A stretch of DNA of 64,000 nucleotides from Betaproteobacteria bacterium (lineage in GTDB: Bacteria > Pseudomonadota > Gammaproteobacteria > Burkholderiales > Casimicrobiaceae). Of the stretch, positions 8,217 to 16,420 are shown in pieces; the stretch's first letter is position 1; each line of letters opens with the position of its first letter. The stretch covers positions 38,419-102,418 of the forward strand of contig READ01000020.1 of the NCBI GenBank assembly GCA_004293675.1, given 5' to 3'. Both the position numbers and the translations under genes were made by a program. A model generated the notes under the pieces. It saw nothing but the letters and a program-made list of their open reading frames with translations, was not told where the DNA came from and did no database searches.

Positions 8217-9914
8217 CTACGCCGCCCACCAACGCTCCACAATCAGCTCCAGTCGCTGCGAGCCGTTGTACTCCGACAAATTTATTTTGTAGGCCGCGCG
8301 CATCGGCTGTGGCGGCGGATCGGTGCAACCGAAGCGGATGGCATCAAACATCCGGCCTTCGCGCTTGAGCCGCAGCTTGGTGTGTTTAAACGCCACGATT
8401 CGCGATTCAACCACGGTGAACTCATCGTCAAACAGCGGCGGCGGAAAGGCTTGTCCCCAGACGTGTTGATGCAGTGCCTCAGCCGTTTCGAAATCAAAGT
8501 CAGTCATTGAAAACGAACCATCACTTTCAACGCGTTGCTCGAGCATTGCCGGCGTCAAAAGCTCGGTGGCGATTTGCTCAAACGCCCGCACAAACGGCCC
8601 AAAGTTGGCGTTCGTAATCGTGAGCCCGGCGGCCATTGCGTGGCCGCCAAACTTGCGCATCAAATGCGGCTCGCGCTTCGACACCAAATCGAGCGCATCG
8701 CGCATGTGAAATCCTGGAATCGAGCGGCCAGAGCCTTTGAGCTCCGTGCCCTCGCCGGGCGCAAACACAATCGTGGGGCGGTGATACGTTTCCCGCAGTC
8801 GCCCCGCCACAATGCCCACGACACCTTGGTGCCACGTCTGATCCATCACCACAATTGAGCGCTGCTCGGCGGTGATTTCAGCGCTGATCATTACATCGGC
8901 CTCGTCGCGCATACCCGCTTCGATGCTCCGGCGTTCGCGATTGAGTTGATCGAGTTGGGTGGCGATGTCGGCGGCTCGATGGGCGTCGTCGGTCGTTAAA
9001 CATTCGATGCCCAGTGAGATGTCATCGAGCCTGCCCGCCGCGTTAATTCGTGGGCCCAGCATGAAGCCAAAGTCGTAAGCGGTCGCTTTGTTTGGATCGC
9101 GCTTGGTGATGTCAAACAGCGCTTTCACGCCGACCTGCGCTCTGCCTTCGCGAATGCGGCGCAAACCGGCCTCCACCAAACGGCGATTGAGCGCATCGAG
9201 CGGTACCACATCGGCCACTGTGCCAAGCGCCACCAAATCGAGCAACTGGTTGAGATCGGGTTGCGTGTTAGCGGTGAAGTCACCTCGTTCACGAAGCAAT
9301 GTTCGAAGCGACAGCAACACATAAAACATTACCCCCACGCCCGCCATCGCTTTGCTCGGAAACGGACAGCCGCGCTGATTCGGGTTCACAATCGTTGGCG
9401 TATCGGGCAAGGTGTCACCCGGCAAATGATGATCGGTCACCACCACATCAATGCCCAGCGCGCGCGCTCGTGCAACACCGTCAACGCTAGCAATGCCGTT
9501 GTCGACGGTCACGATGACATCGGGTGATTCTTTGGCCGCCAGCTCAACAATTTCGGGCGTTAAACCGTAGCCAAACTCGAAGCGATTGGGCACGATGAAA
9601 TCAACCCGTGCGCCGAACAAGCGCAGACCGCGAAGCGCCACGCTGCAAGCCGTTGCGCCATCCGCATCGTAGTCGGCAACGATGAGAATTTTTTGCTTCG
9701 CATCAATCGCGCTGAGCAATCGCGCGCAAACAAGATCCATACCTTTCATTGATGCAGGCGAGGGCAAGAGCGAGAGCTTGAACGATGCGTCGCTCGCGTC
9801 ACTCAAGCCACGTGCGGCGTAGAGACGGGCGAAGAGCGGCGAGATGCCGTGCGCCGTGAGTTGTTGTGCGACGCCGTCGTCGACGCTGCGACGCGCAAGA
9901 GTAGGTTGGCTCAT
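8217..9914 (-). CDS. recJ: Single-stranded-DNA exonuclease RecJ
   Basis: 5'-3' exonuclease on single-stranded DNA acting in RecF recombination, mismatch repair and base excision repair. DHH phosphoesterase motifs are intact: IVADYDADGATAC, VTVDNGIAS and VVTDHHLPG near residue 160, with metal-binding Asp/His residues. The DHHA1 motif GHAMAAGLT lies near residue 425 and is followed by the C-terminal OB-like RecJ domain. At 565 residues it is complete. The RpfE-like gene lies 9 bp upstream, so the two are almost certainly cotranscribed. Confidence 0.97.
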   Translation of the reverse strand: MSQPTLARRSVDDGVAQQLTAHGISPLFARLYAARGLSDASDASFKLSLLPSPASMKGMDLVCARLLSAIDAKQKILIVADYDADGATACSVALRGLRLFGARVDFIVPNRFEFGYGLTPEIVELAAKESPDVIVTVDNGIASVDGVARARALGIDVVVTDHHLPGDTLPDTPTIVNPNQRGCPFPSKAMAGVGVMFYVLLSLRTLLRERGDFTANTQPDLNQLLDLVALGTVADVVPLDALNRRLVEAGLRRIREGRAQVGVKALFDITKRDPNKATAYDFGFMLGPRINAAGRLDDISLGIECLTTDDAHRAADIATQLDQLNRERRSIEAGMRDEADVMISAEITAEQRSIVVMDQTWHQGVVGIVAGRLRETYHRPTIVFAPGEGTELKGSGRSIPGFHMRDALDLVSKREPHLMRKFGGHAMAAGLTITNANFGPFVRAFEQIATELLTPAMLEQRVESDGSFSMTDFDFETAEALHQHVWGQAFPPPLFDDEFTVVESRIVAFKHTKLRLKREGRMFDAIRFGCTDPPPQPMRAAYKINLSEYNGSQRLELIVERWWAA

Positions 9915-9923
9915 GGGTGGACT

Positions 9924-10802
9924 TTAGCGTGTCGCCGCATCAAGCTTTGTGCGCATCGCATGCAAAGCGTCACTCAGTTTTGGCGGCGCGATCATAGCGG
10001 TCAATCTCGACATCACGTTTGGTGGCCGAGCATTAAGAATTAATCGCGATTGGGTGTCCCCCAAAATGATGGCGGGTTGTTTGGTGATGGTTGTGGCAAG
10101 CTCGCCCCAAGCGCGCTGCCACGCCGCCAAATCACCGCTGCGAAACGCAATCAGCATACGCGCATCGAAATGAGCTTCGTTGCTGACGGGCTGAGTTGCG
10201 CTGGCAGTCACGGCGCTAGCCGCTACAAAACCCCACAACCAAATCACATTGACCACCGCCAGCCCACGCGATTGCCGAGCGCTGTTGACCGGATGATCAA
10301 AGAGCAGCATTTGCAATTCATTCATCCAGCGCTCGACCAACCGGGCGTCCGTGCCGCGCGGCAAATTCGGACGCATCGATTCGCCGATGATCCAATCGGG
10401 CCGCTCCGTTTTCACGTCAATGACACGATCGGCGTCAACGCGCCAGTGAAGCGCGTCGATCCACGTCAAACGCACGCCCTCATCGCGCATCAGCGCATCG
10501 GCGGCTTCGCAGAGCGCGCGCGATTCGATGTCGGTGAGTTGGAGTTGCGACGGCTCCATGGGCGTCAAATCGCTCAAACCGAGTGCTGCGTGCATCGGGC
10601 TTGCGGTGGCCACGGTGCGATCTGCGTTTGCGGGGATGGGCGCTAAATCAAGCGAGTGTTCGGCGTCGCCCCACGATCCCTCGAACGCCGCAACGCTCGC
10701 CGATCGAATGAGCTGTGCGATTTCAGTGTGCGGCGGCAATCCGTCGCAGAGCGCGGTCAGAATTCGTGGATCGGAGGGAAGCGAGGCGGGGAGTAACAGC
10801 AT
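9924..10802 (-). CDS. RpfE-like protein (phosphoglycerate mutase-like label), partner of recJ
   Basis: A 292-residue protein of the family that precedes recJ in many betaproteobacteria and is variously labelled regulatory protein RpfE type or cofactor-independent phosphoglycerate mutase-like. Visible hallmarks are the N-terminal MLLLPASLPSDPRILTALCD, MRPNLPRGTDARLVERWMNELQMLL near 143-167 and VNVIWLWGFV near residues 185-193. The catalytic residues of real phosphoglycerate mutases are not evident, so enzymatic activity should not be assumed. Its function is unknown; the tight linkage to recJ is the main clue. Confidence 0.75.
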   Translation of the reverse strand: MLLLPASLPSDPRILTALCDGLPPHTEIAQLIRSASVAAFEGSWGDAEHSLDLAPIPANADRTVATASPMHAALGLSDLTPMEPSQLQLTDIESRALCEAADALMRDEGVRLTWIDALHWRVDADRVIDVKTERPDWIIGESMRPNLPRGTDARLVERWMNELQMLLFDHPVNSARQSRGLAVVNVIWLWGFVAASAVTASATQPVSNEAHFDARMLIAFRSGDLAAWQRAWGELATTITKQPAIILGDTQSRLILNARPPNVMSRLTAMIAPPKLSDALHAMRTKLDAATR

Positions 10803-10885
10803 GGCTCAATTATCGCGGTCGCGGCTATAAAGCGAATTTCTTAAAACGAATGCGCAACAAGATTGGGCGTGGCGCGTTGCTGTGA

Positions 10886-10995
10886 GACTCCCTCTCCGTG
10901 GGGGAGAGGGTTGGGGTGAGGGACTTGGAATGATGTCGATCGGAGCACTGCGAAGACCCTCTCCCCAACCCTCCCCCCGGGGGGAGGGGGCCTGA
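10886..10995. repeat. Dispersed G/C-rich inverted repeat, copy 1
   Basis: The left arm (CCCTCTCCGTGGGGGAGAGG followed by GTTGGGGTGAGGGACTTGGA) and the right arm (ACCCTCTCCCCAACCCTCCC then a C/G run) flank a 30-nt centre. The same sequence occurs in reverse orientation at 24849-24962, including the central GGAATGATGTCGA. It is a common kind of non-coding repeat in proteobacteria. The rest of 10803-11198 shows only a plausible leader for the small gene at 11199. Confidence 0.8.
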
Positions 10996-11198
10996 CAGCG
11001 CATCGGCTTGAGCGATGCGCGATCGCGCTGATCGGATGACTCATTGACGCTTCAATTAAGCGGTTTCAATCCGCTCATCCGCGATTCGTCGCCTGTGTCT
11101 TTCGCTTGTAACGTGGGAACTTTAATGTTCGCTCTATCGAATCATTTCACGCAACCGATCCGCCGCAGCGCGCGGCACCTGAACCAGGAGACACCACG

Positions 11199-11393
11199 AT
11201 GGACGCACTTCACTTTGTACTCGCTTTTAACCTCAGCACGTGTTTGGTCATACTGGTTGGCTGCTACGTGCTCTCGCTACGGTACGACGAGCATGCCGAA
11301 AAAGTGTTCACGCCCTCGGTGAACTTCGCGAGTCTGGCGGGCGCCGCGCTGTCACTGGGATTGCTCGGTGGCGTGGCCACGATGTTCATTTAA
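11199..11393 (+). CDS. Small two-helix membrane protein, function unknown
   Basis: A 64-residue protein with an AGGAG ribosome-binding site ending 9 nt before the ATG, which supports it as a real gene. The first hydrophobic helix (residues 5-25, FVLAFNLSTCLVILVGCYVL) and the second (about 44-62, LAGAALSLGLLGGVATMF) are joined by a charged loop RYDEHAEKV. It is convergent with the ankyrin protein gene, ending 17 bp from that gene's stop. I cannot assign a family. Confidence 0.65.
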   Translation: MDALHFVLAFNLSTCLVILVGCYVLSLRYDEHAEKVFTPSVNFASLAGAALSLGLLGGVATMFI

Positions 11394-11410
11394 GCCACGC
11401 TTTTGGCGCA

Positions 11411-12532
11411 CTAGCGAGCACCGACGGCCATCAGCCGCTCGATCACAGCGATATGACCTGCCGCACGCGCCACTGACAGCGCGCTCTGTCCCCCTGCATC
11501 GATGGCGTTGACGTTGGCACCAGCGCGCAGCAATCGATTCACCAATTCCAAATTTCCACGCTCCGCCGCAACGATCAACGGCAAGGTTGCCGTGCCGCCG
11601 CCGCCATTGGGGTTGGCGCCTTGCTCCAGCAGCCGATCGACAAGCGGGGTGTTTTGCGCGCGCAGCGCCGTAATCAAAGCCTCATTGGCATTGAGCGCCG
11701 GCTCGCGCGCTCTGGGTGCTGCGCTCGCGGGTGCTGCCGCAGGCGAGGCAACCGAGCCGGCGGCCGCCGCGTCTTTACGTAGGCTCCGTTTCTGTACATC
11801 GGCAACAGCCACGGCGGTTTCGGAGGCGATTTCTGCGCGTGGAGCTAAGTCAAATGTGTTGTTGTCGGCGGCTGACGCAACGCCCGGTGGGGCCACGGCC
11901 GCTGCTGCCGGAGCGGCCGGTACTACAGCGGGCGGCGGTGGTGCCGCTGCCATTGGTGCGGGCGCAGGTGGGGGCGAGGGCAGCGCTAAAGCCGCCATTG
12001 CTTCGTTGGACGATTTAGCCGCGCTCGGTTGAGCAACCGTGCGCCCGGGTGCGCTCGGGCTCACCGCAGCGATCATTGGCTTAGCCGGTTGCGGGGCGGT
12101 TGCCAACGCTGCGTTGGCAGTTGCCAATTTTTCCTGCGCTGCGGGGGTTGGCGCGGTTGTGGCAGGCGCAGCAACAACCGCGGGTGCGGCTGCGGCTGCG
12201 GCGGACTCCTGCGTCGGCGAAGCGTTCGCGACCTCGGCCTGATCGCTGCCCGTCGTCAAAAATTGATGCGTCAAAAATCCCGTGATGCCTGCCGTAATGA
12301 TCGCGGCAGCCAATCCCGCAAAGCGCCAGCGCGAATCGTTGGCAGCGGGTTTGCTGCGATTGGCGGTGTGCGTGGCCGATGTTGCTGCCAGCGTCTGCGC
12401 GTGCGCCAACACACGATCTCGCACCACGTTACTAGGCTGCGCACCTTCGAGCGAAACCGCTTGGCGATAGCGCGCAAGCAACGCGTCGCCACTGTCGCCG
12501 TCGTGCTTTTGAGTTGAATCGCTTTGGCTCAT
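11411..12532 (-). CDS. Membrane-anchored ankyrin-repeat protein, candidate anti-sigma factor
   Basis: A 373-residue protein encoded directly after an ECF sigma factor, with start and stop overlapping by ATGA (12529-12532). The cytoplasmic N-terminus (about 70 residues) is followed by one transmembrane helix (WRFAGLAAAIITAGITGFL), a long Ala/Pro-rich linker (about 100-265) and C-terminal ankyrin repeats (ALITALRAQNTPLVDRLLEQ, then NLELVNRLLRAGANVNAIDA) that would lie in the periplasm. No zinc HxxxCxxC anti-sigma motif is seen. The gene order and single-span topology suggest it sequesters the sigma factor at the membrane; this is inference. The linker has strong compositional bias, which produces many false frames. 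Confidence 0.8.
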   Translation of the reverse strand: MSQSDSTQKHDGDSGDALLARYRQAVSLEGAQPSNVVRDRVLAHAQTLAATSATHTANRSKPAANDSRWRFAGLAAAIITAGITGFLTHQFLTTGSDQAEVANASPTQESAAAAAAPAVVAAPATTAPTPAAQEKLATANAALATAPQPAKPMIAAVSPSAPGRTVAQPSAAKSSNEAMAALALPSPPPAPAPMAAAPPPPAVVPAAPAAAAVAPPGVASAADNNTFDLAPRAEIASETAVAVADVQKRSLRKDAAAAGSVASPAAAPASAAPRAREPALNANEALITALRAQNTPLVDRLLEQGANPNGGGGTATLPLIVAAERGNLELVNRLLRAGANVNAIDAGGQSALSVARAAGHIAVIERLMAVGAR

Positions 12533-13149
12533 GCGCGGCTCCTCTGCGCTGATTCGTCGTGCGCTTCGAGCAATCCTTTGAGCGCGTTTCTGGCATAGCG
12601 CAAACGGCTCTTCGCCGTTTCGAACGTCACACCCGTGGCTGCGGCGATGTCGGCAACGCTCATGTCGGCCTCGGCTTGCAGCAAAAACGCTTCGCGCTGC
12701 TCACTCGGCAGCGCTTCAACGGCGCGTAGCAAATCACTGGCTGCTTCGCGCGATTCAAGTTGGCGCAGGGGCCCCAAGCGCGATTCAGCGGCGAGTTCAG
12801 AAAACATGGCGTTGCCTTCACTGTCCTCTTCATCGATGCTCACCTGTGATTTTTTGTTGCGTGATAAATCGATCACGCGGTTTCTGGCCATGGTAAACAA
12901 CCAGGTGCGAAATTTCGCGGTCGGTTCGTAGCGCGCTGCGTTGTTGGCCACCGCGAACCAAAGCTCTTGCGTCACATCGTCAGCGGTTGCCGAATCTCGT
13001 ACGCTTCGCAAAACAAATCGCCAAACAGCTAAATGATGTCGATCGTAGAGCGCTGCAAAAGCGGCTGCGTTACCCAAAGCAAATTGCCGCATCAGCGTCT
13101 CATCTGCGGCGTTCGTATCGTTGGCGTCGTAGAGCAGGGGCGTCGGCAT
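12529..13149 (-). CDS. ECF-type RNA polymerase sigma factor
   Basis: A 206-residue sigma-70 family protein with only regions 2 and 4. Region 2 includes LYDRHHLAVWRFVLRSV, DDVTQELWFAVANN and FRTWLFTMARNRVIDLSRN. Region 4 contains LPSEQREAFLLQAE and the helix-turn-helix SVADIAAATGVTFETAKSRL. It would direct polymerase to a small extracytoplasmic-stress regulon. The stop codon overlaps the start of the ankyrin protein gene, indicating translational coupling. The secreted-protein gene lies 63 bp upstream on the same strand and may be in the same operon. Confidence 0.93.
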   Translation of the reverse strand: MPTPLLYDANDTNAADETLMRQFALGNAAAFAALYDRHHLAVWRFVLRSVRDSATADDVTQELWFAVANNAARYEPTAKFRTWLFTMARNRVIDLSRNKKSQVSIDEEDSEGNAMFSELAAESRLGPLRQLESREAASDLLRAVEALPSEQREAFLLQAEADMSVADIAAATGVTFETAKSRLRYARNALKGLLEAHDESAQRSRA

Positions 13150-13212
13150 CCCGACATTATTGCGTGAAACTAACGCCGCTTCGCCCGGGTGGACGAAGCG
13201 GCGAGCCGGTTG

Positions 13213-14163
13213 CTACCAGCGCGGTGGATCGGGCACGTAACCGTGATGCGTCACGCTGTCGGGAAATGCGTTGGGGGTGCGACGCGGATAGCCGAAGAAC
13301 GGCTCACGAATCACGCCCATCGCGATCAAATTTTCCCGACTGTCGTAGCGAATTCGGATCACTTCGACAGGCTGGTTCGTCGCACGTTCAAACGTCGTTT
13401 GTGAGACGGTTGACCATTCGCGAGCGCCGTGACCGGTGCCTAGTTTTGGCTCGGCGCGCGCTTGTGCGCTTGCTTCAGCGCCGCCGTAGCGTTTCTGTGC
13501 TTCGTTCGCAGCGCCTGGGGCGGGCGCGGCCGGTGGCGCGGACGGCGCGGGGGAAGCCAGAGGCGAAGGGGACGACTCGCCTCGCTTGTAACGGTTGCTA
13601 TCGTTCGCGCCGTTGTAGCGGTCGTATTCGTAGCGATCAGGTGACGGGTGATGCCACACCGGCGGCACCACGCGTTCGTTAAACAAAGCCACACCAATCA
13701 CACCCACATCCATCGGACGTCCGGTGCGCTCGGCGTAGGATCGTGGCGAAGCCACGAATTCAAACGCCGCAATCTCTTGATTGCTCTTGCGCCACCCAGC
13801 AACCTCGTAGCGCTGCCCGGACGAAAACACGTAGCCCGATTGCATGACATCGGCCGTCGCGCCGGTGAGCACATTGATGCCGTCGACCGACATCACCGCC
13901 ATGATTCGTGCGCCCTGTTGATTGGTGACGGCCACCGAATATTTAGCGCCCGGCGTGCCTGCCACCCAGTATTCGCCGCGATGACGATACACCGGAAGCG
14001 CACGACCGCTGTCACGGTCCATCACCGATACCTGTGCCACGTTGCCCAATGAGCGCGGTAAGTCACGCACCACATCGCGGTAGGGAATGGCGTTTGCGGC
14101 ACCCATGCTGCCCGCAAGCAACGTTGTCATCACCGCACTAACCAACACTTTGCTCCGTAACAT
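13213..14163 (-). CDS. Secreted protein of unknown function upstream of ECF sigma factor
   Basis: A 316-residue exported protein. The signal peptide MLRSKVLVSAVMTTLLAGSM ends at ANA near residue 26. The mature part begins with a beta-rich domain (about 35-150: YRHRGEYWVAGTPGAKYSVAV), followed by a Pro/Ala/Ser-rich linker and a C-terminal segment with WSTVSQTTFERATNQP. The first domain resembles DUF4384-like adhesion or stress proteins, but I cannot assign it firmly. The ATG at 14163 has an ideal GAAGGAG site; the in-frame ATG at 14178 starts inside that site. Being first in the sigma/anti-sigma locus, it may be part of the sensed or controlled envelope function. Confidence 0.75.
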   Translation of the reverse strand: MLRSKVLVSAVMTTLLAGSMGAANAIPYRDVVRDLPRSLGNVAQVSVMDRDSGRALPVYRHRGEYWVAGTPGAKYSVAVTNQQGARIMAVMSVDGINVLTGATADVMQSGYVFSSGQRYEVAGWRKSNQEIAAFEFVASPRSYAERTGRPMDVGVIGVALFNERVVPPVWHHPSPDRYEYDRYNGANDSNRYKRGESSPSPLASPAPSAPPAAPAPGAANEAQKRYGGAEASAQARAEPKLGTGHGAREWSTVSQTTFERATNQPVEVIRIRYDSRENLIAMGVIREPFFGYPRRTPNAFPDSVTHHGYVPDPPRW

Positions 14164-14408
14164 CGTCGTCTCCTTCAATCGGGGTTTCGCCCCAAGAACC
14201 GCTCAAGGTGAGCGTGTGGTGATTGAAACGATTGAGATTCAGAAACGGGGTTAAGCGAGCTTAAAAATTGTGAATCGCAGTGCCGAGCCAATGTCGTTCA
14301 CTTAAGCAAAAAATCGCCCCGTAGCGTTCGGCCTGAGCTCGATGTTGGGTTGGCGGCGCGCCGTGAAGGCAACGACCAGCTCAGCCCGTACGGAATGTGT
14401 TTTCAACG

Positions 14409-14451
14409 CTTAAACGAACAGTTTTGAGATCTGACGCTGTGACCTGCTGTG
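14409..14451. repeat. 43-bp dispersed repeat, copy 1
   Basis: This stretch matches 25119-25161 at 38 of 43 positions by eye; the shared core is TTGAGATCTGAC. Both copies begin with CTTAA(A/G)CGAACAGT. The segment lies in the 14164-14587 gap between the secreted-protein gene and the Rhs remnant; the remainder of that gap has no convincing gene. Confidence 0.7.
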
Positions 14452-14472
14452 TCTGCCCCCATTTTTTGTGTA

Positions 14473-14515
14473 GGCCATATTCCGTGAGGGATTGGTAGAA
14501 GAGGCTGTTCTCGCT
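14473..14515. repeat. 125-bp element, copy J (right half only)
   Basis: GGCCATATTCCGTGAGGGAT followed by TGGTAGAAGAGGCTGTTCTC matches the right end and downstream flank of copies H and I. No left end is found, so it looks truncated. Confidence 0.5.
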
Positions 14516-14587
14516 GGCGGTGAAAGGGAACGGTCAGGAAGAGTAAGGCAAGCTTCATGTGTGATGTTGAAAGACCTGACGCTGTGA

Positions 14588-15140
14588 CGCCGTGGCCATG
14601 CCGGCTTTGTTGGTAAGGTTACCCGCTAGGTCGTAGCCGTCGGTAGTGGTGGTGGCCCCGGTGCGCCTATGTCGGTGACACCACTGCCGGTGTGCCCCAC
14701 GAATCGATCGAGGAAATCGTAGGTGAAGTTTTCCGATTCGTTTCGAGCGGTGCCGACCCCGGTGGGGGCGCTCAAGCTTCGGGTGAGCAGATTACCCACG
14801 GAATCGAAACCAAACGTTTGATTCAATAAGCCCGTAGCACCCAGCCCCGCTGCGCCGCTGCCCACGGCGGGCATGCTCAAGCCCAAGCCACTGCTGATGT
14901 TGATCCGAGCCAAACGGCCCATGCCATCGCCGCTGTAGCTTTGATTGACGCTGATCACGCCATTCAGCGTGTCGCGAACGAGCTGGCCGTCATCCGCACG
15001 AACATCAACCTTCCAGTAGCTCAGGCCCTTTTCGGCGTGTTTGACTTCGGTGGCGTAGCCGGTCGCCGGGTCATAGGGCGTTTGCAGCATCAGCGGTTTG
15101 ACTTGCGGATAGACCGGATACTTTGGACGACCGCATCGCG
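14588..15140 (-). pseudogene. Rhs/YD-repeat protein remnant, frameshifted
   Basis: Reading right to left, a continuous frame encodes PVYPQVKPLMLQTPYDPATG, YATEVKHAEKGLSYWKVDVR and GFDSVGNLLTRSLSAP, ending FTYDFLDRFVGHTGSGVT. These are typical Rhs/YD-repeat sequences. The frame ends at 14626, but a neighbouring frame continues with DGYDLAGNLTNKAGMA, which shows a frameshift near 14640-14660. A full Rhs protein is over 1000 residues, so this is a fragment with neither the N-terminal cap nor a toxin tip. A related fragment lies at 19282-19440. Confidence 0.8.
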
Positions 15141-15187
15141 TTGCACGACAACTCGCGACAGCGCAATTATTATTTTGTAGTTACAAT

Positions 15188-15427
15188 ATGTGGGTGATCT
15201 CCTTCGACCCCACGAAACAGCGCATCAATCTCGACGATCACGGCATTGATTTAGCGGGGCTTGATGCCTTCTTTGACGGCGCATTGCTGACCCGCGAGGA
15301 TCCGCGCGCTGCGTACGGGGAGCTGCGCTTGCAGAGCGTGCGCTGGTTTGAAGGAGCGCTGTTGTTTGTCGTCTGGACGCCGAGAGACGACGCCTGGCCG
15401 CATGTGATTTCGGCACGAAAGGCATAA
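15188..15427 (+). CDS. brnT: BrnT-family ribonuclease toxin
   Basis: A 79-residue protein with the BrnT/DUF497 pattern: FDPTKQRINLDDHGIDLAG at the start, then DPRAAYGELRLQSVRWFEG, LLFVVWTPRDD and a C-terminal VISARKA. BrnT toxins are RelE-fold ribonucleases that inhibit translation. The family's key residues (Lys/His early, then Arg/Tyr-Gly-Glu-Arg and the terminal SARKA Arg) are present, so it looks functional. It is a little shorter than typical (about 90). The antitoxin gene begins 4 bp downstream. Toxin-first order is normal for this family. Confidence 0.88.
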   Translation: MWVISFDPTKQRINLDDHGIDLAGLDAFFDGALLTREDPRAAYGELRLQSVRWFEGALLFVVWTPRDDAWPHVISARKA

Positions 15428-15431
15428 CGAA

Positions 15432-15758
15432 ATGAACGCGAAGCATGGCAGCGCTACGTCACGCGCTAGTACGAAGATGACCCCTAAGCCGTCCCCTAAG
15501 ATGAACCCACCCAAGTCCGTCCCAGCTCCGCCGCCGCCCGATGATTGGAGCGGCGCCTTTGTGACGCGATCAGCCGACGAGCTTCGCGCCGCAGTGGCCG
15601 CACGCCGTGGGCGTGGTCCTGCGCTCAAGCCGAAGAAGCTCGCGGTGACGCTGCGTTTCTCACCCGATGTGATCGAATATTTTCGGGGGACGGGCGACGG
15701 CTGGCAAACACGTATCGATGAGGCGCTCAAAGCCTATGTCGTGCAGCAGCGCGAGTAG
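15432..15758 (+). CDS. brnA: BrnA-family antitoxin
   Basis: A 108-residue partner of BrnT. The N-terminal half is rich in Lys, Pro and Ala and includes KPSPKMNPPKSVPAPPPPDD. The C-terminal half holds the ribbon-helix-helix region KKLAVTLRFSPDVIEYFRGT followed by GDGWQTRIDEALKAYV, the family signature. BrnA neutralises BrnT and represses the shared promoter. It is followed by two copies of a 117-bp repeat. Confidence 0.88.
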   Translation: MNAKHGSATSRASTKMTPKPSPKMNPPKSVPAPPPPDDWSGAFVTRSADELRAAVAARRGRGPALKPKKLAVTLRFSPDVIEYFRGTGDGWQTRIDEALKAYVVQQRE

Positions 15759-15790
15759 TCAGCGGCGTCTTTCGCGAGCTAACCATTCAC

Positions 15791-16040
15791 GATCAAGGGA
15801 GCGATTCGGTCAAAAGTGATCCAGCTGACTCGCCGGATCAATCCCTTCACGCTGACCCAATCCAGCGTTCCTCCAAACCACGGTCTCTGACTCAGCGATC
15901 CGTGAGCGCACCGAACAAATCGCGACCAAAGGAGCGATTTGGTCAAACATGATCCAACCAACCCACAGGATCAATCCCTTCACGCTGACCCAACCAAACA
16001 TTCCTCCAAGCCACGGTCTTTGACTCAGCGATCCGTGAGC
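15791..16040. repeat. Two 117-bp direct repeats downstream of brnTA
   Basis: Copy 1 spans 15791-15907 and copy 2 spans 15924-16040. Both begin GA(T/C)CAA(G/A)GGAGCGATT and end CAGCGATCCGTGAGC, with few differences between. A shortened third copy lies at 20233-20316, downstream of the second toxin-antitoxin locus. No protein frame is conserved between copies. Confidence 0.85.
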
Positions 16041-16108
16041 AACGCGAACATTTCAAATCCTGAGCGCGCAGGCGCGAGGGATCAAACGAGGGCTCTGGGC
16101 ATCACGAA

Positions 16109-16235
16109 ACTCGTCTTATTCGATAGATGCCAAGCAAAATATAGCGTTAGCTTAATATTCGACGTGTTTCAAAAACCACACGAAACAAGCTGAACCCCAT
16201 ATTTCATAGGGCATTAAATGAAGCAGCTGTAATGG
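16109..16235. repeat. 125-bp AT-rich inverted-repeat element, copy I
   Basis: The left end ATGCCAAGCAAAATATAGC (from 16127) pairs with the right end CCCCATATTTCATAGGGCAT (16195-16214), with further pairing of the flanks (CGTCTTATTCGAT against AAATGAAGCAGCTG). It lies between the 117-bp repeats and the large secreted-protein gene. The rest of the 15759-16420 gap has no gene. Confidence 0.8.
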
Positions 16236-16420
16236 CCGGTGAACTGGAAGGTACGAAAGTGTTCGCCGCCAATCTGATCAATAAATTTAGCAACCGAATC
16301 AATGAGTTACGTTAAATCTAGTCGATATTCAACCTGACCCCTTTGATTAAAGAACATATGCCCACGTCATGCGTATATGAACTTACACTCATCCGAATTA
16401 TTCGATTGTTGGGGAATTTG

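Noticed and set aside
8132..8368. Small protein with NLRNLRNLR start
   Set aside because: It is the translated arm of a GCAGATT repeat followed by antisense recJ sequence.
12029..12517. Plus-strand frames over the ankyrin protein gene
   Set aside because: They reflect the strong Ala/Pro codon bias of the linker on the other strand; the real gene has a sigma-coupled start and clear domains.
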